Shown: positions 1 to 5,621 of the stretch, one piece after another | Layout of the letters: each line of letters starts with the position of its first letter | Numbering within the stretch: position 1 is the stretch's first letter | Source of the DNA: Clostridia bacterium | GTDB lineage: Bacteria > Bacillota > Clostridia > Oscillospirales > Acutalibacteraceae | Length of the DNA stretch: 5,621 nt | Reading direction: 5' to 3' | Assembly (NCBI GenBank): GCA_017454565.1 | Contig: JAFTCS010000212.1 | Coordinates: 1-5,621, forward strand | Translations under genes and position numbers: made by a program | Notes under the pieces: generated by a model | What the model was told of the DNA's origin: nothing | Database searches by the model: none | Seen by the model: only the letters and a program-made list of their open reading frames with translations

Positions 1-16
1 CCCGACCGGCTGACAT

Positions 17-63
17 AAAAAGAGACAGGAACCGGAATTGTACCGGTTTCTGCCTCTTTTTTT
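17..63 (-). terminator. Bidirectional intrinsic terminator after the yfhO-like gene
   Basis: The arms at 17-35 and 43-61 pair over 19 positions around a 7-nt loop (36-42). There is one A-C mismatch and one G-U wobble, which swap roles on the other strand. The stem has a GC-rich core (CCGG next to the loop), runs of A on one side and T on the other. Read on the minus strand it lies about 15 nt past the stop codon of the yfhO-like gene and ends in a U run; read on the plus strand it also ends in seven T. It would therefore also stop a gene converging from the left, outside this window. Confidence 0.9.
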
Positions 64-75
64 ATTAGAAAATTA

Positions 76-2859
76 CTATCTTGCGTATCTGCCGCCCTTG
101 GACTTTTTCTTTCGGTTTCTGGCGGGCTTTTCTATAATGCGCTCGGGTTCGTATGTCATCGGCTTTTCTTCAATATCGGTCAGCAGGGCGTCAGTGTCGT
201 TGATGCCCTGCTCCGGATCACCGAAATCCCAGATCGGGTTGACCTGTGAGCCGATATCATCTGCCGGTGAGGTCGTATCCGCGCCGGTGCCTATCCCTGT
301 ATCGAAGTCAGGACCTGCCGCGTCAGCGCCACCTGTGGAAGTATCCCCGAACATATCGGGAACACCGGGGTCAGCCCAGCTTACGCCCTTGAATTCAGGT
401 TCAGGCTGCACATTCTTGGCTTCATCTGCAGCAGGCTGAGCAGCAGCGCCGCCGTTCGCAGGAGCAAGATCATCTGTCAGGGCAAGAGTGCCGTCCTTGC
501 GTCTCTTCGGTACTCTCCAGAGTATCATATAGAGAATGAACAGCACAATACCTGCGCCTGAAACGATCAGTCCGATCATCAGGCCGGGTGTCTGATAGGT
601 AAAGGTTATGGAGCTGTTGGTGTTTGCAGGCACCTTGACAGCCATGAAGCCGACATCGACCTTTTCAATCTCGGCAGGCTTGCCGTTTACCTCAGCAGTC
701 CAGCCGGACTCGTAAGGAACAGTAAACACTACAAGCTCCGGACTGTCGCCGGTCTTTATCTCGGCGTCAAAACCGTTGGTATAGAAGTCAACATAAGAGC
801 AGGTAAGCTTTTTGCGATCCTCGCAGTCCGTGAAATACTCCTGCTGAGAATAGGTGTAAGAGCTGAGCTTTTCATCATGCTTCAAAAAGTCCTTGTACTT
901 TTCGATCTGCTCGTCAGTGAGTACGATCGACTTGAGCATGAGCTTGCTCCTGTCGGATTCATCACAGTCCTCATATTCCTTCTCGGTCACATAGGTGTCA
1001 TAGGTGAAGCCGTAGGGAATGAAATACTGGTTCTCATACACCTTGAAGCCGTTGGCCTCTTCCTTGAGCTTCCATCCGGGCATAAGGTTATGGTTTTCAG
1101 TCTGACCGAACTCTTTCTTGTCATAGGTGTTGTCAAAGAGATACTTTACAGAGAGGAAGCTTCTGATAGCATAAACGTCCGTCTTAGGACGTGAACCGAC
1201 CGTTCTTTCAACGCCCACAGACTTGTAGTAGTCCATGACGGAGCCCGGCACGATACTCTGGAAAGCCTGAATGGTAGGCACCTGCCAGAACATGCCGATG
1301 TTGTCGATATCATTGTAGAAGTCGGAACGGACATCATGCAGGTCTTCAAGCTCCGGGAAAGCGTCCTTGCCGTTCATCACATAGTCAACAATGTAGTCTT
1401 TTTTGTAGCTTGCATTGAGTACGCCGGTGCCGATAAGCACGTTCGCATATCCGACAATAATAACCGTAAGCACAACTGCCGTTGTACGGATAAACACCTT
1501 CGGCTTTCTGCGCAGGTTCATTATTATCATAAGAGCGCACAGGCCGGCAACGGCGATCGCTACCCAGATCCAGAAACGGTCGGGGTATTTTTCAAGGCCG
1601 TAATCAGTAACGGTCTCGCCCTTGGAATTCTTTGAAGTGGTCGGCATGAAGCCTATAAGGATGGCAATGGCCGCAGTAATAACAAAGGTCAGCCTGAGAC
1701 CGGGCTTGAAGTCGGTCTTTTCATCGTCAAAGGCCATAGCGGTGGCAAGAGCCAGCATAAGAGTGAGCATGTAGAACCAGCGCGCATAATATGCAGCGTT
1801 AAGGAGCTGGAACATACCGTTGAAAATAGGCACATAGGCCATTACGAAGAGTACCGGGATAAACAGACGGAGCCATCTGTGCTTTTTCACGCTGTAGAAC
1901 GCGAATACTCCCACCATGCTGAACAACGGCAGCCAGCCTGCCACAGACGCCCATTTTGCGTTTGAGTCGGGTGTAAAGTTTGCATAAGCGGGCATGTCGG
2001 GCGGGAAGAAAAACGACTCCAAAATGTGTATATAGCGCTGTTCGCTTGTATACACCAGAGAACTCCAGCCGCTGAACGAGCTGAATACTCTTGAGTTTTG
2101 TATAACCGCCAGAACGGACGGAACCATTATAACTCCGCTTGCAGCGAAGCCAAGAACCACTTCAACAGCAAAACGCAGGAATTCCTTGAAGGTCATCCTG
2201 AAGCTGCCCGTATACATTCTGATAAGCCAGTAGATGAAAATAAACACAGCCTGTCCTGCAAAGAAATAGTAGTTCATCAGACTTGCGGCAAATATCGCAA
2301 GGCCGACAGCGCCCTTTTTCTTCTCATAGATAAATTCATCGACCGCCGCAAGCATGAACGGGAAGATCACCATTGCCTCATGGAAATGGTTAAAGAAAAT
2401 GTTGTAGATCCCAAAACCGGAAAATGCGTAGATCATAGCGCCGAAAACAGCGTAATTCTGATTTTTCACATAGCGTCTCAGGAAAGTATATCCGCCCAGA
2501 GCAGCCAGTGCAAATTTCAGCATCAGCATCGGAGCCAGCAGATACGGCACCACAGCACTCGGGAACGGCAGCATTGCCCAGAAGAACGGGCTGCCGAACA
2601 TATAGAAACTGTATGAGCCGATTATGTTTGCGCCAAGGTCGGTGGTATAGCTCCAGCCGATATTTCCATCGCGGATAGAATCGTGTATCATCTGATGGAA
2701 GGGTATCTGCTGCACGTTATAGTCGCCGTAGAAAAAGAAGTAGCCGTCATTGAAGATCATCCATGGCAGAAAGCACAGGAAAGCTACTCCCAACGCCCAC
2801 AGGAAAGTACGCAAAAAATAGTTTTTCCTGCGCCTTGACAAGGGGTTTGCAGTTGTCAT
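76..2859 (-). CDS. YfhO-family multi-pass membrane protein (GT-C-like, envelope glycosylation)
   Basis: This 927-residue integral membrane protein resembles the YfhO family (Pfam YfhO). Bacillus YfhO and its Listeria counterpart are needed for lipoteichoic acid glycosylation, probably moving sugar from a lipid carrier outside the cell; that role is inferred here. After a basic N-terminus (RRRK) comes a first helix at about 14-36, then an outer loop with Asp38 and Asp46 (DGYFFFYGDYNVQQ), where GT-C enzymes carry their catalytic acid. About eleven more hydrophobic segments reach residue 478, including FSGFGIYNIFFNHFHE near 146-161. A soluble domain of about 275 residues follows (484-756), with GWTAEVNGKPAEI near 719-731 typical of the YfhO C-terminal part, then a last helix at 757-780. 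The tail 782-927 is acidic, rich in Gly, Ala, Asp and Pro, ends in a basic cluster, and is not a usual family part. The ATG start is set by GGGAGGAGG 7 nt upstream. The gene is transcribed alone, divergently from the nucleotidase gene. Family confident; exact substrate unknown. Confidence 0.9.
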   Translation of the reverse strand: MTTANPLSRRRKNYFLRTFLWALGVAFLCFLPWMIFNDGYFFFYGDYNVQQIPFHQMIHDSIRDGNIGWSYTTDLGANIIGSYSFYMFGSPFFWAMLPFPSAVVPYLLAPMLMLKFALAALGGYTFLRRYVKNQNYAVFGAMIYAFSGFGIYNIFFNHFHEAMVIFPFMLAAVDEFIYEKKKGAVGLAIFAASLMNYYFFAGQAVFIFIYWLIRMYTGSFRMTFKEFLRFAVEVVLGFAASGVIMVPSVLAVIQNSRVFSSFSGWSSLVYTSEQRYIHILESFFFPPDMPAYANFTPDSNAKWASVAGWLPLFSMVGVFAFYSVKKHRWLRLFIPVLFVMAYVPIFNGMFQLLNAAYYARWFYMLTLMLALATAMAFDDEKTDFKPGLRLTFVITAAIAILIGFMPTTSKNSKGETVTDYGLEKYPDRFWIWVAIAVAGLCALMIIMNLRRKPKVFIRTTAVVLTVIIVGYANVLIGTGVLNASYKKDYIVDYVMNGKDAFPELEDLHDVRSDFYNDIDNIGMFWQVPTIQAFQSIVPGSVMDYYKSVGVERTVGSRPKTDVYAIRSFLSVKYLFDNTYDKKEFGQTENHNLMPGWKLKEEANGFKVYENQYFIPYGFTYDTYVTEKEYEDCDESDRSKLMLKSIVLTDEQIEKYKDFLKHDEKLSSYTYSQQEYFTDCEDRKKLTCSYVDFYTNGFDAEIKTGDSPELVVFTVPYESGWTAEVNGKPAEIEKVDVGFMAVKVPANTNSSITFTYQTPGLMIGLIVSGAGIVLFILYMILWRVPKRRKDGTLALTDDLAPANGGAAAQPAADEAKNVQPEPEFKGVSWADPGVPDMFGDTSTGGADAAGPDFDTGIGTGADTTSPADDIGSQVNPIWDFGDPEQGINDTDALLTDIEEKPMTYEPERIIEKPARNRKKKSKGGRYAR

Positions 2860-2866
2860 TATTCAG

Positions 2867-2875
2867 CCTCCTCCC
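2867..2875 (-). promoter_or_regulatory. Ribosome binding site of the yfhO-like gene
   Basis: On the minus strand this reads GGGAGGAGG, a near-perfect match to the 16S anti-Shine-Dalgarno sequence, with 7 nt before the ATG at 2857-2859. It fixes the start codon of the yfhO-like gene. Confidence 0.9.
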
Positions 2876-2904
2876 GGAGAATTAAAATTGTGAGTATCTC
2901 TGAC

Positions 2905-2925
2905 ACAGCCGTATACCCAGGCTGT
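2905..2925 (-). other. Small hairpin in the yfhO-like 5' leader
   Basis: ACAGCC (2905-2910) and GGCTGT (2920-2925) can form a 6-bp stem around a 9-nt loop. It lies between the candidate minus-strand promoter and the ribosome binding site, so it would be in the untranslated leader. The stem is short, no U run follows, and no riboswitch class was recognised. It may be of no function. Confidence 0.3.
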
Positions 2926-2964
2926 AAAGGCGGGCTGCATACACAGATATCAGCATACCTTATT

Positions 2965-2993
2965 ATTTTAACACAAAGCTTTTCAAAAATCTA
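2965..2993 (-). promoter_or_regulatory. Candidate promoter of the yfhO-like gene
   Basis: On the minus strand the best -10 box is TAAAAT (2965-2970), preceded by an extended -10 TG (TGTTAAAAT). A poor -35 box, TAGATT (2988-2993), lies 17 nt upstream. Transcription would start near 2958 and leave a leader of about 100 nt. The region is AT-rich, so other boxes could be drawn; only the extended -10 is moderately convincing. Confidence 0.4.
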
Positions 2994-3079
2994 CTGTAAT
3001 ATAACCGTTTTTTTGCCATTATTCGACACACATAATGTCACTTTTTAAGGACTGCCCTTTTTTCGGTACACTCACCCTA

Positions 3080-3108
3080 TTGTAATTATTTCCCTGATGT
3101 GATATCTT
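3080..3108 (+). promoter_or_regulatory. Promoter of the HD nucleotidase gene
   Basis: TTGTAA (3080-3085) and TATCTT (3103-3108) are spaced by exactly 17 nt, each matching 4 of 6 consensus bases, with an extended -10 TG (TGA before TATCTT). Start of transcription would be near 3115, giving a leader of about 50 nt. It faces away from the yfhO-like promoter, so 2860-3166 is a divergent intergenic region. Confidence 0.55.
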
Positions 3109-3153
3109 AATAGAGTCAGAGCAAAGGAAATATAAGGAACCACTGAACAAAAC

Positions 3154-3160
3154 AGGAGGT
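3154..3160 (+). promoter_or_regulatory. Ribosome binding site of the HD nucleotidase gene
   Basis: AGGAGGT, a full consensus Shine-Dalgarno, lies 6 nt before the ATG at 3167 and decides that start. Confidence 0.9.
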
Positions 3161-3166
3161 CAGCTT

Positions 3167-3760
3167 ATGGAAAATTATCACTTTTTCGCTATTATGTCCA
3201 GAATGAAGTATATCAGCAGGTGGTCGCTGATGAACAACACCCGTCTCGAAAACATAAGCGAGCACAGTCTGACTGTCGCTATGCTCGCCCATGCCCTTGC
3301 TGTCATAAACAACAAACGATTCGGCGGCACCGTTAACCCTGAACACGCTGCCGCCATAGCTCTCTTCCACGACTGCACCGAAATAATTACCGGTGATCTG
3401 CCTACACCTATAAAGTATTCCAGCAAGACCCTCAGAAAAGCCTACAAGGATATCGAATATGAAGCGGCCCACCAGCTTCTCTCTGCCCTGCCCGACTATA
3501 TGCGCGAAGAGTACGAAAAACTCCTGCTGCCCATCGGCACCGATGCCTGCACCCTCAGACTCGTAAAGGCCGCCGACAAGCTTTCGGCTCTGATAAAGTG
3601 CATAGAGGAAGAACGCCTCGGCAACGCGGAATTTACAAAAGCCGGCGCAGGTATCCTGCAATCATTAAAGGAGATGGCTCTGCCGGAGCTTGATGTGTTC
3701 ATGGAGGACTTTCTCCCCTCATACAGACTCTCCCTTGACGAGCAGAACATTGCACTTTGA
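3167..3760 (+). CDS. yfbR: HD-domain 5'-deoxynucleotidase, YfbR type
   Basis: A 197-residue cytosolic metal-dependent phosphohydrolase of the HD superfamily, very like E. coli YfbR, which removes the 5' phosphate from deoxynucleoside monophosphates and so takes part in dNTP pool balance and dUMP supply. Similarity runs end to end: N-terminal HFFAIMSRMKYISRW, then NISEHSLTVAMLAHALA, FGGTVN, ALFHDCTEIITGDLPTPIKY, VKAADKL and the C-terminal PSYRLSLDE. Metal and catalytic residues fall at the E. coli numbers as I recall them: Arg18, Trp19, His33, His68-Asp69, Glu72, Asp77 and Asp137. Length is also as expected (about 199 in E. coli). There is no signal peptide or membrane segment. It has its own promoter and ribosome binding site, and no clear terminator separates it from the LCP gene, so some read-through is possible. 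The family call is secure from memory of the E. coli sequence; substrate range in this organism is inferred. Confidence 0.95.
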   Translation: MENYHFFAIMSRMKYISRWSLMNNTRLENISEHSLTVAMLAHALAVINNKRFGGTVNPEHAAAIALFHDCTEIITGDLPTPIKYSSKTLRKAYKDIEYEAAHQLLSALPDYMREEYEKLLLPIGTDACTLRLVKAADKLSALIKCIEEERLGNAEFTKAGAGILQSLKEMALPELDVFMEDFLPSYRLSLDEQNIAL

Positions 3761-3841
3761 AAAAATTTTGCTGAATATTAAACAATAATTACCGGTATCC
3801 GATGAAAAAAATATAAAAGCCGACATTTTTTAAAAAATCAT
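3761..3841 (+). other. AT-rich tract upstream of the LCP promoter (possible UP element)
   Basis: The stretch is rich in A and T runs and contains a perfect 14-bp palindrome of six T followed by six A flanked by A and T (3825-3838), ending 3 nt before the -35 box of the LCP promoter. A/T tracts there can bind the alpha subunit of RNA polymerase. No convincing GC-rich terminator for the nucleotidase gene was seen here. Confidence 0.4.
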
Positions 3842-3870
3842 TTGCCAAGCGCTGCTTTCTGATATATAAT
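3842..3870 (+). promoter_or_regulatory. Strong sigma-A type promoter of the LCP gene
   Basis: TTGCCA (3842-3847, 5 of 6 consensus) and a perfect TATAAT (3865-3870) are separated by 17 nt. Transcription would start near 3877, giving a leader of about 59 nt before the ATG at 3936. This is the best promoter in the window and implies that the LCP gene is transcribed independently of the nucleotidase gene. Confidence 0.8.
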
Positions 3871-3922
3871 AAATGAATCGGATTGCGCTATAACCGCAGG
3901 CTCTGTCTTTGGGCAGGCAAAA

Positions 3923-3928
3923 AGGAGG
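3923..3928 (+). promoter_or_regulatory. Ribosome binding site that decides the LCP start
   Basis: AGGAGG lies 7 nt before the ATG at 3936. An in-frame TTG at 3909 would begin upstream of this site and would have no good ribosome binding site of its own, so the ATG is preferred. Confidence 0.9.
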
Positions 3929-3935
3929 CTGTTTT

Positions 3936-5318
3936 ATGTCATCGGATAAAAACGGAAACAACAAGCGCAAAAAAGCTCCCAGAGGCATCACCGAGGTGTA
4001 CTACGTCAGAAACGAAAATACCCCCGGCGGCCAGACTACCACCAACAGCAGAAAAACAAAAAAACAGACACCCGAAACAATATCCGGCAGTGCCCCGGAA
4101 AAGGTAAAGCTGCGCAAAAGAAGAGTAGCGATAAATGTTATCGCTTCTGTACTTGGTGCACTGATGATAATCGTCGGCAGCGGCTGTCTTGTTATGTACA
4201 CATATTTCCACAGGATAAATTACAAGGAGATCACCGTAAGCAACGGAAACTCCACACAGAACTCCGGCGTCAAGCACAACGATACAAGCGGTTCGGACAA
4301 CGAAGATGTCGTTGTTCCTTACAGCGGCGAGCTTCTTAATGATCCCATGGTGCTGAACATCATGCTTTTCGGCGAGGATACCCGCGCCGATGCTGAGCAG
4401 GCAGGCAACTCCGATACCATGGTGATATTCTCTATCGACACGCGCCATAAGAAGATGAAGATGCTTTCTCTCATGCGCGACACATACGTTGATATACCGG
4501 GTTACGGTGAGAACCGTCTGAACGCTGCCTATACCTACGGCGGCGCAGGTCTGACCGTTGCAGCCATACAGAAGAACTACGGCATCAAGATAGACCGTTA
4601 CGCCGTGGTAGACTTTGCAAGCTTCAAGCAGATAATAAATGTGCTTGGCGGCATTGATGTACAGCTTACCTCGGAAGAGGTAGATTACATCAACTGGCAG
4701 GTCTGGATAAACGATCAGGACGAATACAAGAATGCTGACCCCTATTATAAAGAGGACGTCCGCGCGAACCTGCGTTATGTCTGGATGACCACCGTAGCAG
4801 AGGAAGACAAGCCCATAAACAAGAACAAGCTGACCTTCAAGGAGGACAGCGAGGGCGTTGCCCGGGCTAAGGTACGTCTTAACGGGCGTCAGGCTCTGTG
4901 GCATGCCCGCAACCGCGGCGAAGAGGATATATGCAGCGGTGACGACTTCACCCGCACAAAGCGCCAGCGTGAGGTCATAAACATTATAATCAACCAGCTC
5001 AGAAAGTCCGACCTGCCCACCATAATGTCGGTCATCTACGAGATCGGCCCGATGATAACCACCAACATCAAGACTTCCGAGATCACAGCTCTTGCCAGCG
5101 AGATAACCACCTATCTTGGCTACGAGGTCGTTTCCGAAGCTGCGCCGAATGTAAACACTCTGGGTTCACTTTTCTATTTTTCATCGGATGAACACCCTGT
5201 TTACATCAACGGTTATCTTTCGTCTGTCATTCTCATCCGCGACTGGGATAAATTCCGCCAGAGTGTCGCAGAATTCATCTACGAAGAGCAAGTCGCCCGA
5301 ACCGGCGACGGTGCGTGA
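3936..5318 (+). CDS. LytR-CpsA-Psr (LCP) family cell-wall glycopolymer ligase
   Basis: This 460-residue single-pass membrane protein has an extracellular LCP domain. LCP enzymes move anionic glycopolymers such as teichoic acids or capsule from an undecaprenyl-phosphate carrier onto peptidoglycan. A cytoplasmic tail of about 62 residues, rich in Lys, Arg and Asn, leads to one membrane helix at about 65-90, then a Ser/Asn/Gly-rich linker (102-130). The catalytic domain starts near 138: NIMLFGEDTR (141-150), NSDTMVIFSID (158-168), SLMRDTYVDIPGYG (178-191), NRLNAAYTYGG (193-203), FKQIINVLGGIDVQL (230-244), LWHARNR (321-327) and DDFTRTKRQREVI (336-348). These carry the Asp and Arg residues that hold metal and pyrophosphate. 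Two oddities are Met in place of the usual Pro in the SIPRD motif, and an inserted segment of some 40 residues at about 250-305, rich in Trp, Tyr, Asp and Lys. The last three codons lie in a GC-rich inverted repeat. Family certain; polymer substrate unknown. Confidence 0.95.
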   Translation: MSSDKNGNNKRKKAPRGITEVYYVRNENTPGGQTTTNSRKTKKQTPETISGSAPEKVKLRKRRVAINVIASVLGALMIIVGSGCLVMYTYFHRINYKEITVSNGNSTQNSGVKHNDTSGSDNEDVVVPYSGELLNDPMVLNIMLFGEDTRADAEQAGNSDTMVIFSIDTRHKKMKMLSLMRDTYVDIPGYGENRLNAAYTYGGAGLTVAAIQKNYGIKIDRYAVVDFASFKQIINVLGGIDVQLTSEEVDYINWQVWINDQDEYKNADPYYKEDVRANLRYVWMTTVAEEDKPINKNKLTFKEDSEGVARAKVRLNGRQALWHARNRGEEDICSGDDFTRTKRQREVINIIINQLRKSDLPTIMSVIYEIGPMITTNIKTSEITALASEITTYLGYEVVSEAAPNVNTLGSLFYFSSDEHPVYINGYLSSVILIRDWDKFRQSVAEFIYEEQVARTGDGA

Positions 5319-5372
5319 CGGTCGGGTGCGCAGGCTCTGCGCCGCGAATCGTACGGTGCGGTCACGCACCGT
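5308..5372 (+). repeat. GC-rich 65-bp inverted-repeat element overlapping the LCP stop codon
   Basis: The ends are perfect 12-bp inverted repeats: ACGGTGCGTGAC (5308-5319) and GTCACGCACCGT (5361-5372). Inside lies a 6-bp hairpin with a 3-nt loop, GCGCAG-GCT-CTGCGC (5328-5342). The right end can instead pair locally with ACGGTGCG (5353-5360), forming an 8-bp stem with loop GTCA. GC content is about 71 percent by hand count, against clearly AT-rich sequence just downstream. The left end supplies the last codons (Asp-Gly-Ala) and the TGA of the LCP gene. It may be a REP- or MITE-like dispersed repeat or an RNA structure protecting the transcript end; copies elsewhere cannot be checked here. Confidence 0.65.
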
Positions 5373-5396
5373 TCTGAATACAAACCGAATAATAGC

Positions 5397-5436
5397 AAAA
5401 ACCGGCCGTCCTCATCACGGGAACGGCTGGTTTTTT
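5397..5436 (+). terminator. Intrinsic terminator of the LCP gene
   Basis: The arms 5397-5409 (AAAAACCGGCCGT) and 5423-5435 (ACGGCTGGTTTTT) pair over 13 positions with a single G-U wobble around a 13-nt loop, followed by a run of six T. It lies about 80 nt past the stop codon. The A-run on the left arm means that it could also act on minus-strand transcripts. Confidence 0.9.
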
Positions 5437-5442
5437 GTCAGG

Positions 5443-5477
5443 ACCGCAAGGCATATCCGCCCTGCGGTTATTATTTT
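5443..5477 (+). terminator. Possible second weaker stem-loop
   Basis: ACCGCAAGG (5443-5451) pairs with CCTGCGGT (5461-5468) over 8 bp with one bulged A and a 9-nt loop, and is followed by the T-rich stretch TATTATTTT. It could be a back-up terminator 7 nt past the main one. The interrupted T run makes this uncertain. Confidence 0.4.
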
Positions 5478-5527
5478 ATACCTGAATCCGTGAAACTAAG
5501 AACGGAAAAAGTTCGTTTTCGGGGATT

Positions 5528-5564
5528 GTCAAGGGGGACTTTTCCGCAAAAGTCCCCCCTTGAC
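5528..5564. repeat. Long GC-rich hairpin, 16-bp stem with one bulge
   Basis: The left arm 5528-5543 (GTCAAGGGGGACTTTT) pairs with the right arm 5548-5564 except for one extra C in the C run; the loop is CCGC. No T run follows on the plus strand. On the minus strand the stem is also not followed by a clear U run. It therefore looks more like an intergenic repeat than an ordinary terminator. Confidence 0.75.
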
Positions 5565-5584
5565 TCGCTCTCCGCAGAGAGCGA
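5565..5584. repeat. Second hairpin directly joined to the long hairpin
   Basis: TCGCTCTC (5565-5572) and GAGAGCGA (5577-5584) form a perfect 8-bp stem with loop CGCA. It begins at the base after the preceding hairpin ends, and both share TCCGCA across the apex (5543-5548 and 5571-5576). A third TCCGCA occurs at 5605-5610. From 5585 to the window edge no gene is seen. Confidence 0.7.
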
Positions 5585-5621
5585 AACACTTTTTGCTTCT
5601 GCGCTCCGCAAGGGGTGAACC

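Noticed and set aside
2098..2616. A 172-codon plus-strand open frame within the yfhO-like gene
   Set aside because: Its product is polar and compositionally odd (many His, Lys and Ser), as expected from the antisense of membrane-helix codons, and it has no supported start.
2877..3000. Riboswitch or T-box in the yfhO-like leader
   Set aside because: Only one 6-bp stem was found, with no terminator or antiterminator pair and no recognised conserved motif.
3116..3661. A 181-codon open frame on the minus strand opposite the nucleotidase gene
   Set aside because: The plus-strand YfbR-type gene has full active-site conservation and a perfect ribosome binding site, so the opposite frame is a shadow.
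3903..3916. Small hairpin in the LCP leader (CTGTC with GGCAG)
   Set aside because: The stem is 5 bp with a G-U pair and does not cover the ribosome binding site, so it is not better than chance.
3939..4904. A 321-codon open frame on the minus strand opposite the LCP gene
   Set aside because: It is antisense to a well-matched LCP gene, has no good ribosome binding site, and its translation shows no recognisable family pattern; it reflects the codon bias of the real gene.
5188..5493. A plus-strand open frame overlapping the LCP end and running through the terminator
   Set aside because: It crosses a strong intrinsic terminator and the GC-rich inverted repeat, and no family pattern is visible.
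5308..5610. CRISPR array or tRNA gene
   Set aside because: The repeats are inverted and of different sequence, with no regular direct repeat and spacer pattern; no cloverleaf or TTCGA-type T-loop arrangement was found.

Overview
The window holds three complete protein genes and the control signals around them. Family matches point to a Gram-positive member of the Clostridia, probably a Ruminococcus-like gut or rumen bacterium. This rests on a YfhO-type membrane protein, a LytR-CpsA-Psr (LCP) protein, strong AGGAGG ribosome binding sites, moderate GC content and GC-rich hairpin repeats between genes. The genus is an inference. No phage, transposase, CRISPR, tRNA or rRNA signal was seen.

Layout. 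Positions 17-63 hold a strong stem-loop terminator that can work in both directions. Positions 76-2859 (minus strand) encode a 927-residue multi-pass YfhO-family protein with an unusual charged, low-complexity C-terminal tail. Positions 2860-3166 are a divergent intergenic region with a promoter candidate for each side. Positions 3167-3760 (plus) encode a 197-residue HD-domain 5'-deoxynucleotidase of the YfbR type, with every active-site residue at the same number as in E. coli YfbR as I recall it. Positions 3761-3935 hold an AT-rich tract and a near-consensus promoter. Positions 3936-5318 (plus) encode a 460-residue LCP-family cell-wall glycopolymer ligase; its true start is the ATG at 3936, not the in-frame TTG at 3909. 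Positions 5319-5621 contain no gene but are dense in inverted repeats: a GC-rich 65-bp element overlapping the LCP stop codon, an intrinsic terminator, a second weaker stem-loop, and a row of hairpins whose loops share TCCGCA.

How the genes fit together. YfhO proteins and LCP proteins both act at the outer face of the membrane on glycopolymers: YfhO in glycosylation of teichoic-acid type polymers, LCP in attaching polymers to peptidoglycan. Their closeness suggests a loose envelope neighbourhood, although they are transcribed divergently and a nucleotide-pool enzyme lies between them. The genes are recognisable members of known families. I did not find a clear new multi-gene system; the most unusual material is the repeat-rich end of the LCP gene and its downstream region, and lineage-specific additions to the YfhO and LCP proteins.
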